From positions 1-37,939 of IMG/VR virus record IMGVR_UViG_3300021963_000309: 37,939 bases of DNA; one strand, given 5' to 3'. Positions within the stretch are counted from its first letter, which is position 1. The number at the start of each line of letters is the position of its first letter. This document shows positions 12,561 through 19,730 of the stretch, piece after piece. The translations under genes and the position numbers were made by a program. The stretch comes from a virus. Below the pieces are notes generated by a model. That model worked only from the letters and a program-made list of their open reading frames with translations. It did no database searches and had not been told where the DNA came from.

Positions 12561-12739
12561 GTGTAATCTTCTTCCTCAAAAGTAAAGTATTCATAGATTT
12601 GAGACATCACGGCGTCTTCAATAGCTTCAATAATAGCACCTTCAGTGGGATTTTCTACATGCTTGTGAGCGCGATGATACCCACGACGCACACCTTCTTC
12701 AATTGCTAACTCTAAGATGACTCGCAGTTTAGGTTTCAT
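12557..12739 (-). CDS. Small helical protein (60 aa)
   Basis: ATG 12737-12739 (MKPKLRVILELAIEEGVRRG). The in-frame upstream Met lies within the previous gene. The motif LELAIEEGVRRGYHRAHKH...EAIEDAVMSQIYEYFTFEEED is one I recall from several cyanophages and other phages. Entirely helical, function unknown. Confidence 0.85.
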   Translation of the reverse strand: MKPKLRVILELAIEEGVRRGYHRAHKHVENPTEGAIIEAIEDAVMSQIYEYFTFEEEDYT

Positions 12740-12741
12740 AA

Positions 12742-13131
12742 TCAATCCCAAGAAACATTTTGAACAAGAAATCCAGGCATTACATAAGTCCAAGCACCCA
12801 AATCTTGATTGCCTCCGACTTTATATTCCCACTTATATTCAAACTTATTGTGACTATCCCAAGTCACATATCCCTTCTCTTTATCAAAGCGACCTTTAAT
12901 AGTCAGACCGTGCTTATTGGAATAAATGTTACGAGTTCGAAGTGCTCCACCTTTTTCACGAGTTTCAATCACAACACATACATCAGGGTAGGTTTGAATA
13001 CCTTGCTCCAACAAACAAGAAGTTTCATACCGAAATGGGCGGTAAACTTTCTTTTCTACAACTGTTTCAGTTTGTGCAAAAAGAGGAGTAGTGAAAAAAA
13101 TGGTAGAGAAAAGAATCAGTTGTTTAATCAT
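12742..13131 (-). CDS. Secreted protein with signal peptide (129 aa)
   Basis: ATG 13129-13131. Signal peptide MIKQLILFSTIFFTTPLFAQ with probable cleavage after FAQ. The mature part is beta-rich with a likely disulphide (SCLLEQGIQTYPDVC). It should act in the periplasm. Not a known endolysin or spanin. Role unknown. Confidence 0.85.
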   Translation of the reverse strand: MIKQLILFSTIFFTTPLFAQTETVVEKKVYRPFRYETSCLLEQGIQTYPDVCVVIETREKGGALRTRNIYSNKHGLTIKGRFDKEKGYVTWDSHNKFEYKWEYKVGGNQDLGAWTYVMPGFLVQNVSWD

Positions 13132-13137
13132 AAGTCT

Positions 13138-13263
13138 TCAGTCTTCTTTCTGTGGTTTGGTTTGAATTGGTTCTTCCCAATTTGGGTTATTTGCATTAAG
13201 AACATAGTTGATGAATATTGCACCCATCATTGCTCCAACAAATGCAAAAGCTGCGGTAATCAT
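13138..13263 (-). CDS. Small membrane protein (41 aa)
   Basis: ATG 13261-13263, TGA 13138-13140. MITAAFAFVGAMMGAIFINYVL is one membrane helix, and the tail is polar. It is 1 nt from the preceding stop. The size and layout resemble the 38-residue protein at 11972. Confidence 0.75.
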   Translation of the reverse strand: MITAAFAFVGAMMGAIFINYVLNANNPNWEEPIQTKPQKED

Positions 13264-13264
13264 C

Positions 13265-13531
13265 TCAGTTACTCCACTTACCTTTTTGAATTAGAATCTT
13301 TTTAATCTCATCATAAAGAAAACTCTTCAGTTTCTTATCTTCTGTGATTTCAAGTGCTTGATACAGACGATCAAGATACTGATCTTTCGAAGTAATTTTC
13401 ACAGTCTTAGCAGAAGTCATACCAATTTCCATTAAAGTTGATCCAGACTTAACCTTGGGTTTTCCAAAATTTCCCGTTATGTTTCCTTGAGTTCGAAACT
13501 TGGGTTTGATCTTCGAAAGATTGGACTCCAT
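13265..13531 (-). CDS. Basic hypothetical protein (88 aa)
   Basis: ATG 13529-13531. A basic flexible N-terminus (KIKPKFRTQGNITGNFGKPKVK) is followed by helices DQYLDRLYQALEITEDKKLKSFLYDEI. Could bind nucleic acid. It is the first gene behind dyad promoter H and heads the long operon toward 8222. Confidence 0.8.
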   Translation of the reverse strand: MESNLSKIKPKFRTQGNITGNFGKPKVKSGSTLMEIGMTSAKTVKITSKDQYLDRLYQALEITEDKKLKSFLYDEIKKILIQKGKWSN

Positions 13532-13553
13532 CGGGATTTCCTTGTACCCTGTT

Positions 13554-13610
13554 ATTATACTACCCAGACCCCTCCAGGATCGCCTGTATGGGACAGTTTA
13601 CGTACTGGCC
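13554..13610 (-). promoter_or_regulatory. Dyad-box promoter H
   Basis: The dyad TGGGACAGTTT...TACTGGCC (13589-13610) lies 29 bp from TATAAT (minus strand, 13554-13559). It overlaps the end of the deformylase gene. No -35 box. Confidence 0.55.
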
Positions 13611-14047
13611 TTGTCTAGGTACTCAACAAACAGTTTTCCATCTAAATGGTCTATTTCATGCTGAACAATCCTAGCAGTCATCCCATCAAGTAGTTTAATA
13701 TTTGGTTTTCCTTTTGTATCTCTATATTTTACTTTAACACTCTTAGATCTTTCTAAATCATGATATTCGTTAGGTACGCTTAGACAACCCTCATTCATTA
13801 ATACTTTTTCTTCACTTGCTTCTACAATTTCTGGATTTATCATAACAAGTGGTTTATTTTCATCAAGTACAACTATGATGCGTTTTAGCACTCCAACTTG
13901 AGGTGCAGAAAGTCCAACACCATTATTTTCATACATTGTATCGATCATACTCTTACAAAAATTTCTAAGAGAATCATCGATCTTTGAAATTCTTTTTGAT
14001 TTTTGATTTAGGAGTTTATCTCCTTGCTTTAAAATATTAAGAGACAT
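13598..14047 (-). CDS. def: Peptide deformylase
   Basis: 149 residues from ATG 14045-14047. All three metal/active-site motifs are present: GVGLSAPQVG (43-52), EGCLS (86-90, metal-ligand Cys88) and HEIDH (130-134, two His ligands and the catalytic Glu131). It removes the formyl group from nascent N-terminal Met. The short form lacking an N- or C-terminal extension is typical of cyanophages, where it is thought to favour processing of photosystem proteins such as D1 during infection (established idea). Dyad promoter H overlaps its 3' end. Confidence 0.97.
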   Translation of the reverse strand: MSLNILKQGDKLLNQKSKRISKIDDSLRNFCKSMIDTMYENNGVGLSAPQVGVLKRIIVVLDENKPLVMINPEIVEASEEKVLMNEGCLSVPNEYHDLERSKSVKVKYRDTKGKPNIKLLDGMTARIVQHEIDHLDGKLFVEYLDKAST

Positions 14048-14071
14048 AGCCAGATCTCATATTTTAACTAT

Positions 14072-14383
14072 TTACCCAACTACTCTCCAACAAACAACAG
14101 CATTTCCTCTGCTCGGAGAAGCAATATGAGCAAAAGCAGCATAAGAGAGGTCAATATCAGCATGAGAATATGGACCACGATCATTAACTCTCACGATCAC
14201 CTGCTTCATATTGTCTTGGTTAGTTATCCTAATTTTAGAGCCCATAGGCAAATAAGGATGAGCTGCAGTCCAACGATAAGCATCAAACCGTTCACCATTG
14301 GCGGTTTTTTGTCCATGAAATCCGTCTCCTACACCGTAAAAAGTAGCAATACCACAAGTCAAAGTGCTAAGTAAGAAATTCAT
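14072..14383 (-). CDS. RlpA-like double-psi beta-barrel protein
   Basis: 103 residues, ATG 14381-14383. A short hydrophobic N-terminus (MNFLLSTLTCG), possibly a remnant signal, is followed by a complete DPBB core: ATFYG..F.G..TANGERFD, TAAHPYLPMGSKIRITN, VIVRVNDRGPY and IDLSYAAFAHIA. The conserved Asp of NDRGP is present. RlpA relatives bind or cleave denuded peptidoglycan glycans, so it probably acts on the host wall. Lacks the SPOR domain of bacterial RlpA. Confidence 0.93.
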   Translation of the reverse strand: MNFLLSTLTCGIATFYGVGDGFHGQKTANGERFDAYRWTAAHPYLPMGSKIRITNQDNMKQVIVRVNDRGPYSHADIDLSYAAFAHIASPSRGNAVVCWRVVG

Positions 14384-14401
14384 AATTTACTTTCTATTTA
14401 A

Positions 14402-14677
14402 TCAAAGTTTACCACCAACTGTTCCATCATATGTACGAGAAGAATCAAATCCCTCTTGTTTTCCTTTGATATAAAATCTTGTAGCAGCGATACAATTTTC
14501 TTTCGATAGAGAAGTCATAATGCCTTCTCCATTTTCATAATACGATTGCCAGGTTCCCCACCTCTTTTGCTCAACATAGAAACAATCATCAATTAGATCT
14601 TTTTGGGGTTTTGAATTTTCTGACTCCAATTGCCCCAGTTCCTTTGAGTTTTCTTGCGTAGTCGTCTCTGTAGTCAT
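14402..14677 (-). CDS. Hypothetical protein, deep overlap with upstream gene (91 aa)
   Basis: ATG 14675-14677. A Thr/Glu-rich, probably disordered start of about 28 residues, then a folded core FYVEQKRWGTWQSYYENGEGI...ENCIAATRFYIKGKQEGF. The disordered start lies entirely in the 89-nt overlap with the gene at 14589-14810, read in another frame. No clear Shine-Dalgarno is seen before this ATG. Confidence 0.75.
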   Translation of the reverse strand: MTTETTTQENSKELGQLESENSKPQKDLIDDCFYVEQKRWGTWQSYYENGEGIMTSLSKENCIAATRFYIKGKQEGFDSSRTYDGTVGGKL

Positions 14678-14810
14678 CGTATGGAAAGTAAGCGTTGTGT
14701 TGTAGTTTTTTCTTTCCCTCTTTGATAAACCATTCTAAGGCATAAGGGAAAGTTTCATGAAATGGTTTTACAGAAATATCTGTTTCTTTCGAAACTCTTT
14801 TACTAATCAT
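14589..14810 (-). CDS. Hypothetical protein (73 aa)
   Basis: ATG 14808-14810, stop 14589. The core VKPFHETFPYALEWFIKEGKKKL, then FPYDDYRDDYARKLKGTGAIG. Its last 29 codons overlap the next gene out of frame by 89 nt, unusually deep for this window. Both products look protein-like, so I keep both. Confidence 0.75.
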   Translation of the reverse strand: MISKRVSKETDISVKPFHETFPYALEWFIKEGKKKLQHNAYFPYDDYRDDYARKLKGTGAIGVRKFKTPKRSN

Positions 14811-15012
14811 CTTTAATATAATAGATTTTATTTTTGGGTTTATTTACTTGCTTTTTAATAAATTTTGTAGCACTTTCTAAAGAGTAAAACTTAACTTGCC
14901 TTGGAGGGAAGTCGAAGTCATAGAAATATAACCAAAAAATAATCTTTTTATATTGTGGGAAAAAGCAAATTTCGCCATTCAAATCTGCTTGCTCAATGAC
15001 TCTATACTTCAT
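14803..15012 (-). CDS. Small YRV-type protein, paralogue of 7248 (69 aa)
   Basis: ATG 15010-15012, 4-nt overlap upstream, 8-nt overlap downstream. MKYRVIEQADLNGEICFFPQYKK... FYSLESATKFIKK follows the same strand-strand-strand-helix plan as the 71-residue protein at 7248. Unknown function. Confidence 0.8.
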   Translation of the reverse strand: MKYRVIEQADLNGEICFFPQYKKIIFWLYFYDFDFPPRQVKFYSLESATKFIKKQVNKPKNKIYYIKDD

Positions 15013-15389
15013 GACTCATACTCATAAAGGAAACCATGATTAGTAGTATAATGTACATTGGTTATTCCTGCTTCCTTTAGAGCAAGAGTACAAATTGGAC
15101 AAGGTTTAGCCATTCGTAGTTTTCCCTGGTTATTAACTCTTGCGACAACAATTGTATCCACATCTTCCTTACACTTTATGAGTGCTGCAATTTCTGCATG
15201 GAGATATATTTTTTCAGGAAAACCTGCTCGAATAGCAAAAGATGCCTGAAGAGGATGGGATTTTGACTCAAGGTTTGTTGCACTGATAATTGTTTTATTT
15301 TTGCTCAAAAGTAATGCTCCAACCTTTTTCTTGGATGGAGAAGACTTTGCGGTTTCAATCGCCAAATCAAAAACAGAATCAGAAAGCAT
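15009..15389 (-). CDS. Cytidine/deoxycytidylate deaminase-like protein
   Basis: 126 residues, ATG 15387-15389 with AAAGGA about 6 nt upstream. The zinc signature is complete: H64-A-E66 and P96-C97-P-I-C100. The fold order (VGALLLSKNKTII, HAEIAAL, PCPIC, C-terminal strand) matches the CDA/dCMP deaminase clan. The DxxR/ATP-dependent features that would mark a T4 dCMP deaminase are not evident, so the substrate (free nucleotide, tRNA or DNA) is undecided. It may feed the dUMP pool. Confidence 0.9.
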   Translation of the reverse strand: MLSDSVFDLAIETAKSSPSKKKVGALLLSKNKTIISATNLESKSHPLQASFAIRAGFPEKIYLHAEIAALIKCKEDVDTIVVARVNNQGKLRMAKPCPICTLALKEAGITNVHYTTNHGFLYEYES

Positions 15390-15450
15390 TTAATCCTTTA
15401 TGTACAAGATCATAATAACATGGAAGTCAAGTCAAATCAAATCTCAGTGG

Positions 15451-15825
15451 TCAGTTTGTTAACTGGTCTTCATCATCTTCTTTTCCAATCAATTCCTGCA
15501 ATTCTTTCATTACATCCTCAATAGGATAAGTCTTTACCTTACCAGTTTGAACGTCATCCGCCATTTGCATGAGTTCTTCAAGAAAGTCTTTAGGATAAAC
15601 ATTATCTTCACCAAGAGAAACCCAAAACCATTCATAGCATTCAACGAATGGATCATCCTCATTTAAAAGAGTATAATCTTGATAACTACTCGTCATCAGA
15701 TCACTCCAGATGATAAAAGATCCTCTAATACTTTGCCAACCAGTCATCCAACAGTGGCCAACCCAGTATTCCCACCAAGATAAACTGTTTTTATTAGTAG
15801 ATTTAATTTCTCTACTCTGAATCAT
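15451..15825 (-). CDS. Hypothetical protein (124 aa)
   Basis: ATG 15823-15825. A Trp-rich N-terminal half (SWWEYWVGHCWMTGWQSI) and an acidic helical C-terminus (FLEELMQMADDVQ; EDVMKELQELIG). It overlaps the upstream gene by 14 nt. A 61-bp spacer separates it from the deaminase start region. Unknown. Confidence 0.8.
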   Translation of the reverse strand: MIQSREIKSTNKNSLSWWEYWVGHCWMTGWQSIRGSFIIWSDLMTSSYQDYTLLNEDDPFVECYEWFWVSLGEDNVYPKDFLEELMQMADDVQTGKVKTYPIEDVMKELQELIGKEDDEDQLTN

Positions 15826-15976
15826 TGTTTTCTTCCAAACTTAACATATCCAAGTGTGATTGAATGGCGTCAATGAAATCTTGTTCTGTCCAGTCATTAA
15901 AAATGGATTCAGATGGATCATTTTCATCCCAAGAAATAGTAAATGATCCATCATCATTTTCTTTTACATCAATCAT
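15812..15976 (-). CDS. Small acidic protein (54 aa)
   Basis: ATG 15974-15976, TAG 15812-15814. MIDVKENDDGSFTISWDEND, then SIFNDWTEQDFIDAIQ. The strand-then-helix plan DGSFTIxWDENDPxxSxFNxWTxxDFI is one I recall from small T4-like phage proteins of unknown function. Overlaps both neighbours. Confidence 0.8.
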   Translation of the reverse strand: MIDVKENDDGSFTISWDENDPSESIFNDWTEQDFIDAIQSHLDMLSLEENNDSE

Positions 15977-16610
15977 TCTTTTTCCTCCCATGAATAGGAC
16001 ACTCTACGTCGATCCACTTTCGATCATCAGGCATTTCTGAGTTATCGAGAGAAGGACAGATACAACCTTCTTTCTTTGCTTCAGGTGTCCCTGGAATAAA
16101 ACCATTCCATTTTTTCATGGAATCAAGTTTTGTTCCTCCTGCTTCAACGCACATAGCATCGAGTTCTTCATCAGTATATTTTACTGCTTCTACATCACTA
16201 TAACGCCTTCGAAGTTCGAAGTAACGCTTTTCCCAAATGTCTGGTTCAGACTTATTCTGTTCTAACCACTGTTTATCATGCTTCAAACGATCTTCAATAA
16301 TTGCAGGAAGATCTTCACTTAAAATAAGATCATACTCTTCAGCAATTTTCCTAACTTCTTCTGTTTCCAGATTGATAGAATCTGTGAATGCAAGATGAAC
16401 AGCACCTTTCATGATAGTTTTATCACAAAATCCAATAGCACGAAGGAATGACCTAAAGAGATTGAAGTATTGGTGTATATTCATCTCAGTAGAAGGGACC
16501 TGCATTGAAATATCCTGATCTTCGATTAGATCAGGATATGCATCACTATATTGAGGAATACCAACACTTTCTGTGTGATATACTAACTTAACGTATCCTT
16601 TCAAAGTCAT
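15969..16610 (-). CDS. Hypothetical protein with C-terminal Cys/His cluster (213 aa)
   Basis: ATG 16608-16610. Largest unknown of this stretch. The N-terminal domain (about 1-110) is mixed alpha/beta; about 110-150 is a charged helix (WEKRYFELRRRYSDVEAVKY). The end carries GCICPSLDN...VECPIHG, a CxC...CxxH arrangement that could bind zinc. Coupled to neighbours by 4-8 nt overlaps. Confidence 0.8.
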   Translation of the reverse strand: MTLKGYVKLVYHTESVGIPQYSDAYPDLIEDQDISMQVPSTEMNIHQYFNLFRSFLRAIGFCDKTIMKGAVHLAFTDSINLETEEVRKIAEEYDLILSEDLPAIIEDRLKHDKQWLEQNKSEPDIWEKRYFELRRRYSDVEAVKYTDEELDAMCVEAGGTKLDSMKKWNGFIPGTPEAKKEGCICPSLDNSEMPDDRKWIDVECPIHGRKKND

Positions 16611-16840
16611 TTGTAATTGTGCAGTGGATAAGTATCAGATGTTTGAATCGGAATTAAAATATATTTTGGGGAGTTCCAGTGTCTGATAACTCCCGCAACA
16701 ATAAAACAGTTTGTAATTAAATAAGTTAGAAAGATAATTGTTCTAACTATTGCAACTTTATCAGATTCTTTATTACAACTACTTGCTTTTTCTCCTAGAG
16801 ATTTAGCCCATAATCTCCAAGGACTATATGATTTCGACAT
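16607..16840 (-). CDS. One-span membrane protein (77 aa)
   Basis: ATG 16838-16840. A basic N-terminus, one membrane helix at about 33-53 (TIIFLTYLITNCFIVAGVI) and a short polar tail. Overlaps both neighbours. Unknown. Confidence 0.8.
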   Translation of the reverse strand: MSKSYSPWRLWAKSLGEKASSCNKESDKVAIVRTIIFLTYLITNCFIVAGVIRHWNSPKYILIPIQTSDTYPLHNYK

Positions 16841-16988
16841 CTGAGTAATTTTGTTTGTAGATTAAAAGTCTTGGCGCATTGTATTTAACATCCTTTGGGG
16901 GGATTTCCATTACAATGTAGTATTCGGATATGAAAGAGACAATACCGCACATGTTACGATATTTGATCCGTGTACCTTCTACAAACAT
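16824..16988 (-). CDS. Small beta-barrel-like protein (54 aa)
   Basis: ATG 16986-16988, TAG 16824-16826. MFVEGTRIKYRNMCGIVSFISEYYIVMEI looks like an SH3-like barrel (G-x-x-I/V-x-Y/F pattern). It overlaps the next gene by 17 nt. Unknown. Confidence 0.75.
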   Translation of the reverse strand: MFVEGTRIKYRNMCGIVSFISEYYIVMEIPPKDVKYNAPRLLIYKQNYSDVEII

Positions 16989-16994
16989 TTTCTA

Positions 16995-17195
16995 TCAAAA
17001 AGAATCACACATAACCCATTCAGATGGTTCTTTACCATCTACAACAAACTCAGTATAAAGAGAGTCTGCATTTTGAATTTCGTTTTGATCTACCAAGTGA
17101 GTCATCCTTTCGCACCAGTAAAGTTCAATTTCATCGATGATGTTTTCTCTAATAGAGTCGATGCGTTGGTTGTAATTTTCTTTCATTGGAAACAT
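16995..17195 (-). CDS. Small acidic helical protein (66 aa)
   Basis: ATG 17193-17195 (MFPMKENYNQRID); an ATG three codons on is an alternative. Helical, acidic, ending SEWVMCDSF. 13-nt overlap with the upstream gene. Unknown. Confidence 0.8.
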   Translation of the reverse strand: MFPMKENYNQRIDSIRENIIDEIELYWCERMTHLVDQNEIQNADSLYTEFVVDGKEPSEWVMCDSF

Positions 17196-17464
17196 GCCTC
17201 AAGAGGGGTTCGTTTGATGGTCATTGCACTCCATGGAGTTGTTGAACTGATGTCTACCAGATCTCCAATTTTATCATAGTTGATGGGTGCGTAAAATTCT
17301 TTTGTCTTTGTGTTTTGAAACCCCCAAACAGTTTTAGTGACTTTACCATTATTGTAATCAAATTTGCGATTACAAAAAAGAACTATTCTCACATAGTTTC
17401 GTTTGTATTCTTCAACACCATAATAATAATTTTTTGGTGCTTTATGATGAAAGGGGTCAATCAT
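17183..17464 (-). CDS. Conserved cyanophage-type hypothetical protein (93 aa)
   Basis: ATG 17462-17464. The segment VTKTVWGFQNTKTKEFYAPINYDKIGDLVDISSTTPWSAM reads like a small conserved beta domain I associate with cyanomyoviruses (KTVWGFxNTKTxEFYxPIN). It follows the gene at 17473 by 8 nt. No function known. Confidence 0.85.
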   Translation of the reverse strand: MIDPFHHKAPKNYYYGVEEYKRNYVRIVLFCNRKFDYNNGKVTKTVWGFQNTKTKEFYAPINYDKIGDLVDISSTTPWSAMTIKRTPLEACFQ

Positions 17465-17472
17465 TTTATTGA

Positions 17473-17706
17473 TTATGTTGTAAATGCTTCTACGATACCA
17501 CTTTCCTCATCATTAAGGAGGGCAAACCTTTGAGCTTTCACAACATTTTCCATGATTCGATCATCATATTTTGAGTTGTATTCTTCTCTCCAGTCAAGTA
17601 AAATATCATGACATTCATTGTCGTTTTCAGAGATTACATTGATAACTCCACCATACTCACTGCTGGGGAAAGGAATCCAATAATCAATAATGTAAAGATA
17701 CTTCAT
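17473..17706 (-). CDS. Small acidic protein (77 aa)
   Basis: ATG 17704-17706. MKYLYIIDYWIPFPSSEYGG, then helix ECHDILLDWREEYNSKYDDRI and strand VKAQRFALLNDEESGIVEAF. The first gene behind the sigma70-type promoter at 17730-17758. Unknown. Confidence 0.85.
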   Translation of the reverse strand: MKYLYIIDYWIPFPSSEYGGVINVISENDNECHDILLDWREEYNSKYDDRIMENVVKAQRFALLNDEESGIVEAFTT

Positions 17707-17729
17707 CTGTTAAGTGAAACTACTCCGTA

Positions 17730-17758
17730 ATTGTACAGGAAAAAGGGTTTTTGGTCAA
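17730..17758 (-). promoter_or_regulatory. Sigma70-type promoter
   Basis: TTGACC (17753-17758), 17-bp spacer, TACAAT (17730-17735) on the minus strand, between the genes at 17763 and 17706. The -35 box begins 5 nt beyond the upstream stop. Confidence 0.75.
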
Positions 17759-17762
17759 TAGG

Positions 17763-18143
17763 TCAGACTGCAAGGGCACCAGAAGGAATTTCTACCACCT
17801 CAGGCATTTTCTCACCCCACTGGTGGCGATCATAACACACCCACTCACCTTTCAGAGTGTAGATGTAAGCATACTCTTCACCATCAGCAAGATACTCATA
17901 CTTGTTAGCATCAAGACGAGGAGGGCAATTCTCACCACGAGCAGAATAATACTCGGGTTCTTTGCTTTCACTCCAGCAGGTGCTCATGTCGCCACCATCA
18001 ATCAGTTCTGCAACTTTATCACGAGTGTTGTAATGAGTCTTCAGAATGCGACCCAGCCACTCGGGATATCCATCCCAGTGGTGATACACAGAGAGCACAG
18101 ACTCATCAGCGAGTTGGATACCGATGCGAGAGCGAGTGGCCAT
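17763..18143 (-). CDS. MATRSRIG-type conserved phage protein (126 aa)
   Basis: ATG 18141-18143. The N-terminus MATRSRIGIQLADESVLSVYHHWDGYPEWLGRIL and ...NTRDKVAELIDGGDMS match a family I know from many unrelated phages and some bacteria (MATRSRIGxxxxDGxxxSIYCHWDGYPExxGxxL). It reads as a small alpha/beta protein; function unknown. Its own promoter M overlaps the end of the methyltransferase gene. Confidence 0.92.
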   Translation of the reverse strand: MATRSRIGIQLADESVLSVYHHWDGYPEWLGRILKTHYNTRDKVAELIDGGDMSTCWSESKEPEYYSARGENCPPRLDANKYEYLADGEEYAYIYTLKGEWVCYDRHQWGEKMPEVVEIPSGALAV

Positions 18144-18166
18144 TTGGGCGTCTTTCGATTACTTTG

Positions 18167-19159
18167 TTAGTATAGTGCCTCAACAAGGGCATTAGAGGGG
18201 TCTTGTGCCAGTTCTGCAAGTGACTCCTGAGCGATGCGGATAGCATCTGGATTAACGTCCATGGTCAGGCAATTCCTGCCCAAATTAAAAGCGGAAATTG
18301 CTGTCGTTCCAGATCCGCAGAAGGGGTCCAGCACCCATCCGCCAGGAGGACAAGACGACTTTATGATACGTTCTAACAGTTTTAGTGGTTTTTGTGTGGG
18401 ATATTTACGCTTATTCTGCTCACTTCTACTGATAAAATATACATCATCCCATAGATTTTGTACGGGAACGCCCTTGGACTCATGAGAATAGATTTTTTTG
18501 TAAATATTGTTCGCACCGTAGTGCAGACGCCCCTGGGCGGCCAGTTCTTCCAATTTTTCCCTTGTTATACGGAATCCATACTGAGGATTGTACCCTTTAT
18601 ATTCAAAGCGGACACAAGGACGACTCTTCTCTCCAGTTACCTTTGCAAGAGCATAATAACCAACTTCATCTTTATTTTTGAAACTATTTTCAGCGTAAAC
18701 TGGATCAAGAGATGTATACTCAACTTCGAAGTATGGTTTTCCTTTTTGTAGAACCATAATGCTATCTACAATATTACCCCAACCATTCTTGAGATTGTTC
18801 TTTGGTCCACTACGTTTCCAAGAGATATTGGTATAGAAAGCATCCCTAACTTTAGGATCTACTTTAGAAAGAACTAATGCATTACCTATAAAGTTATTGT
18901 GTGCATATAACCAACCATCTTTGTTTAGTTTCTCAAAGCAGTTGTTAATTACTTTTGCGTACCAATCAATGTAGTCATCAAATGAATTCCATGTATCACT
19001 GAATCCCTTTTCTTCCCCATCTTCTTCCTGCATTTTAAAATCACGCTGAAGACCAAAAGGAGGATCCATATAGATCAAATCAAATGTTTGATCAATGGAC
19101 CCAACCTCTTCAACTGGTTTCTCAATAACTCTAATATCAGTCTTCATTAATCCATCCAT
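18167..19159 (-). CDS. Beta-class DNA methyltransferase (N6-adenine or N4-cytosine)
   Basis: 330 residues from ATG 19157-19159; ATG 19145-19147 (MKTDIRV) is an equally good start. Catalytic motif IV D32-P-P-F35 is near the N-terminus; after a long target-recognition region come TQKP (255-258) and the S-adenosylmethionine loop DPFCGSGTT (278-286). The order IV-TRD-X-I defines the beta class. No restriction endonuclease is adjacent, so it is an orphan, probably protecting phage DNA or altering expression. Its last codons contain dyad box M. Confidence 0.95.
   Translation of the reverse strand: MDGLMKTDIRVIEKPVEEVGSIDQTFDLIYMDPPFGLQRDFKMQEEDGEEKGFSDTWNSFDDYIDWYAKVINNCFEKLNKDGWLYAHNNFIGNALVLSKVDPKVRDAFYTNISWKRSGPKNNLKNGWGNIVDSIMVLQKGKPYFEVEYTSLDPVYAENSFKNKDEVGYYALAKVTGEKSRPCVRFEYKGYNPQYGFRITREKLEELAAQGRLHYGANNIYKKIYSHESKGVPVQNLWDDVYFISRSEQNKRKYPTQKPLKLLERIIKSSCPPGGWVLDPFCGSGTTAISAFNLGRNCLTMDVNPDAIRIAQESLAELAQDPSNALVEALY
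18169..18228 (-). promoter_or_regulatory. Dyad-box promoter M (inside a coding end)
   Basis: GTGCCAGTTCTGCAAGTGACTCCT (18205-18228) lies in the last codons of the methyltransferase and closely resembles dyad G (GTGGCCAGTTCTTCAAGTGTCCT). TATACT (minus strand) lies 30 bp away at 18169-18174, before the gene at 18143. Confidence 0.5.
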
Positions 19160-19436
19160 AAACCATCAGGATAAAAGCAATTATAGCAATTGGTAAAACA
19201 ATATACCAATAGGTCATTGCAAAATAAAGTGCAACAACAATAAGAATAAGTAACCAACTTCCTCCAGATGAAGACACTGAGGAACCTGAACTTACTTTTC
19301 TCAAGTTGATAATTTGTTCTGCCCCATAAATTCGTTTGAATTGTTCCTGGGCACCATAAGATGTATTTGAGTCTACCTCAAGTTCCTGATAACCAGAAGC
19401 AGAACCCAACCAACACTTTGCTCTCCAAGTAGCCAT
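19137..19436 (-). CDS. Membrane protein with soluble N-terminal domain (99 aa)
   Basis: ATG 19434-19436. Residues 1-48 form a soluble beta domain (MATWRAKCWLGSASGYQELEV... YGAEQIINLRKV), followed by a Ser/Gly linker (SSGSSVSSSGGS) and two closely spaced membrane helices (WLLILIVVALYFAMT; YIVLPIAIIAFILMVYGW). The soluble part faces the cytosol. It overlaps the methyltransferase start. Unknown. Confidence 0.85.
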   Translation of the reverse strand: MATWRAKCWLGSASGYQELEVDSNTSYGAQEQFKRIYGAEQIINLRKVSSGSSVSSSGGSWLLILIVVALYFAMTYWYIVLPIAIIAFILMVYGWINED

Positions 19437-19447
19437 ATCTTTAAAAA

Positions 19448-19651
19448 TTAGTGGGAAACACCGAAAGCAACTTTCCTTGCCGTTTCTTTAGTAGGAAATG
19501 GACCGTAGACATCGTGACTACCATCGTTGAAATACATCTTAAAATACCAACCAGGACCATCTGTTACATAATCATGATCATTAATCAAGATGTCTTCATC
19601 GGAAAGATGGTAGAAATCAACATCTACGATAGAGTAACTTGAACAAATCAT
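19448..19651 (-). CDS. Small beta-rich protein (67 aa)
   Basis: ATG 19649-19651. The core GPGWYFKMYFNDGSHDVYGPFPTKETARKVAF (strand-strand-turn-helix) looks conserved. Its start is driven by a promoter with both a perfect -35/-10 pair and a dyad box. Unknown. Confidence 0.85.
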   Translation of the reverse strand: MICSSYSIVDVDFYHLSDEDILINDHDYVTDGPGWYFKMYFNDGSHDVYGPFPTKETARKVAFGVSH

Positions 19652-19672
19652 GAGACTTTTTCGACTATGAAT

Positions 19673-19730
19673 AGTATATGCTAAAAATAAGATCGTGTCA
19701 ATAAAAAAGGACAGTTTTCAAACTGTCCAC
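19673..19730 (-). promoter_or_regulatory. Consensus promoter with dyad box L
   Basis: TTGACA (19696-19701), 17 bp, TATACT (19673-19678) on the minus strand. The palindrome GGACAGTTTTCAAACTGTCC (19709-19728) lies at the dyad-box position (28 bp from the -10 to the 8-mer ending in GGACAG). It is the only dyad site with a good -35 element and the most perfect dyad. Confidence 0.75.
19703..19728 (-). terminator. Intrinsic terminator formed by the dyad
   Basis: Minus strand GGACAGTTT-GA-AAACTGTCC followed by TTTTTTA. A 9-bp perfect stem and U-tract make it an obvious terminator for the gene at 19755, while the same DNA sits at the promoter-box position for the next gene. Confidence 0.85.

Noticed and set aside
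15390-15450. Sigma70-type promoter before the deaminase-like gene's downstream neighbour
   Set aside because: Two TTGACT words occur, but no -10 lies at 16-18 bp.
18167-19159. Restriction-modification system
   Set aside because: Only the methyltransferase is present; no endonuclease or specificity subunit is adjacent.
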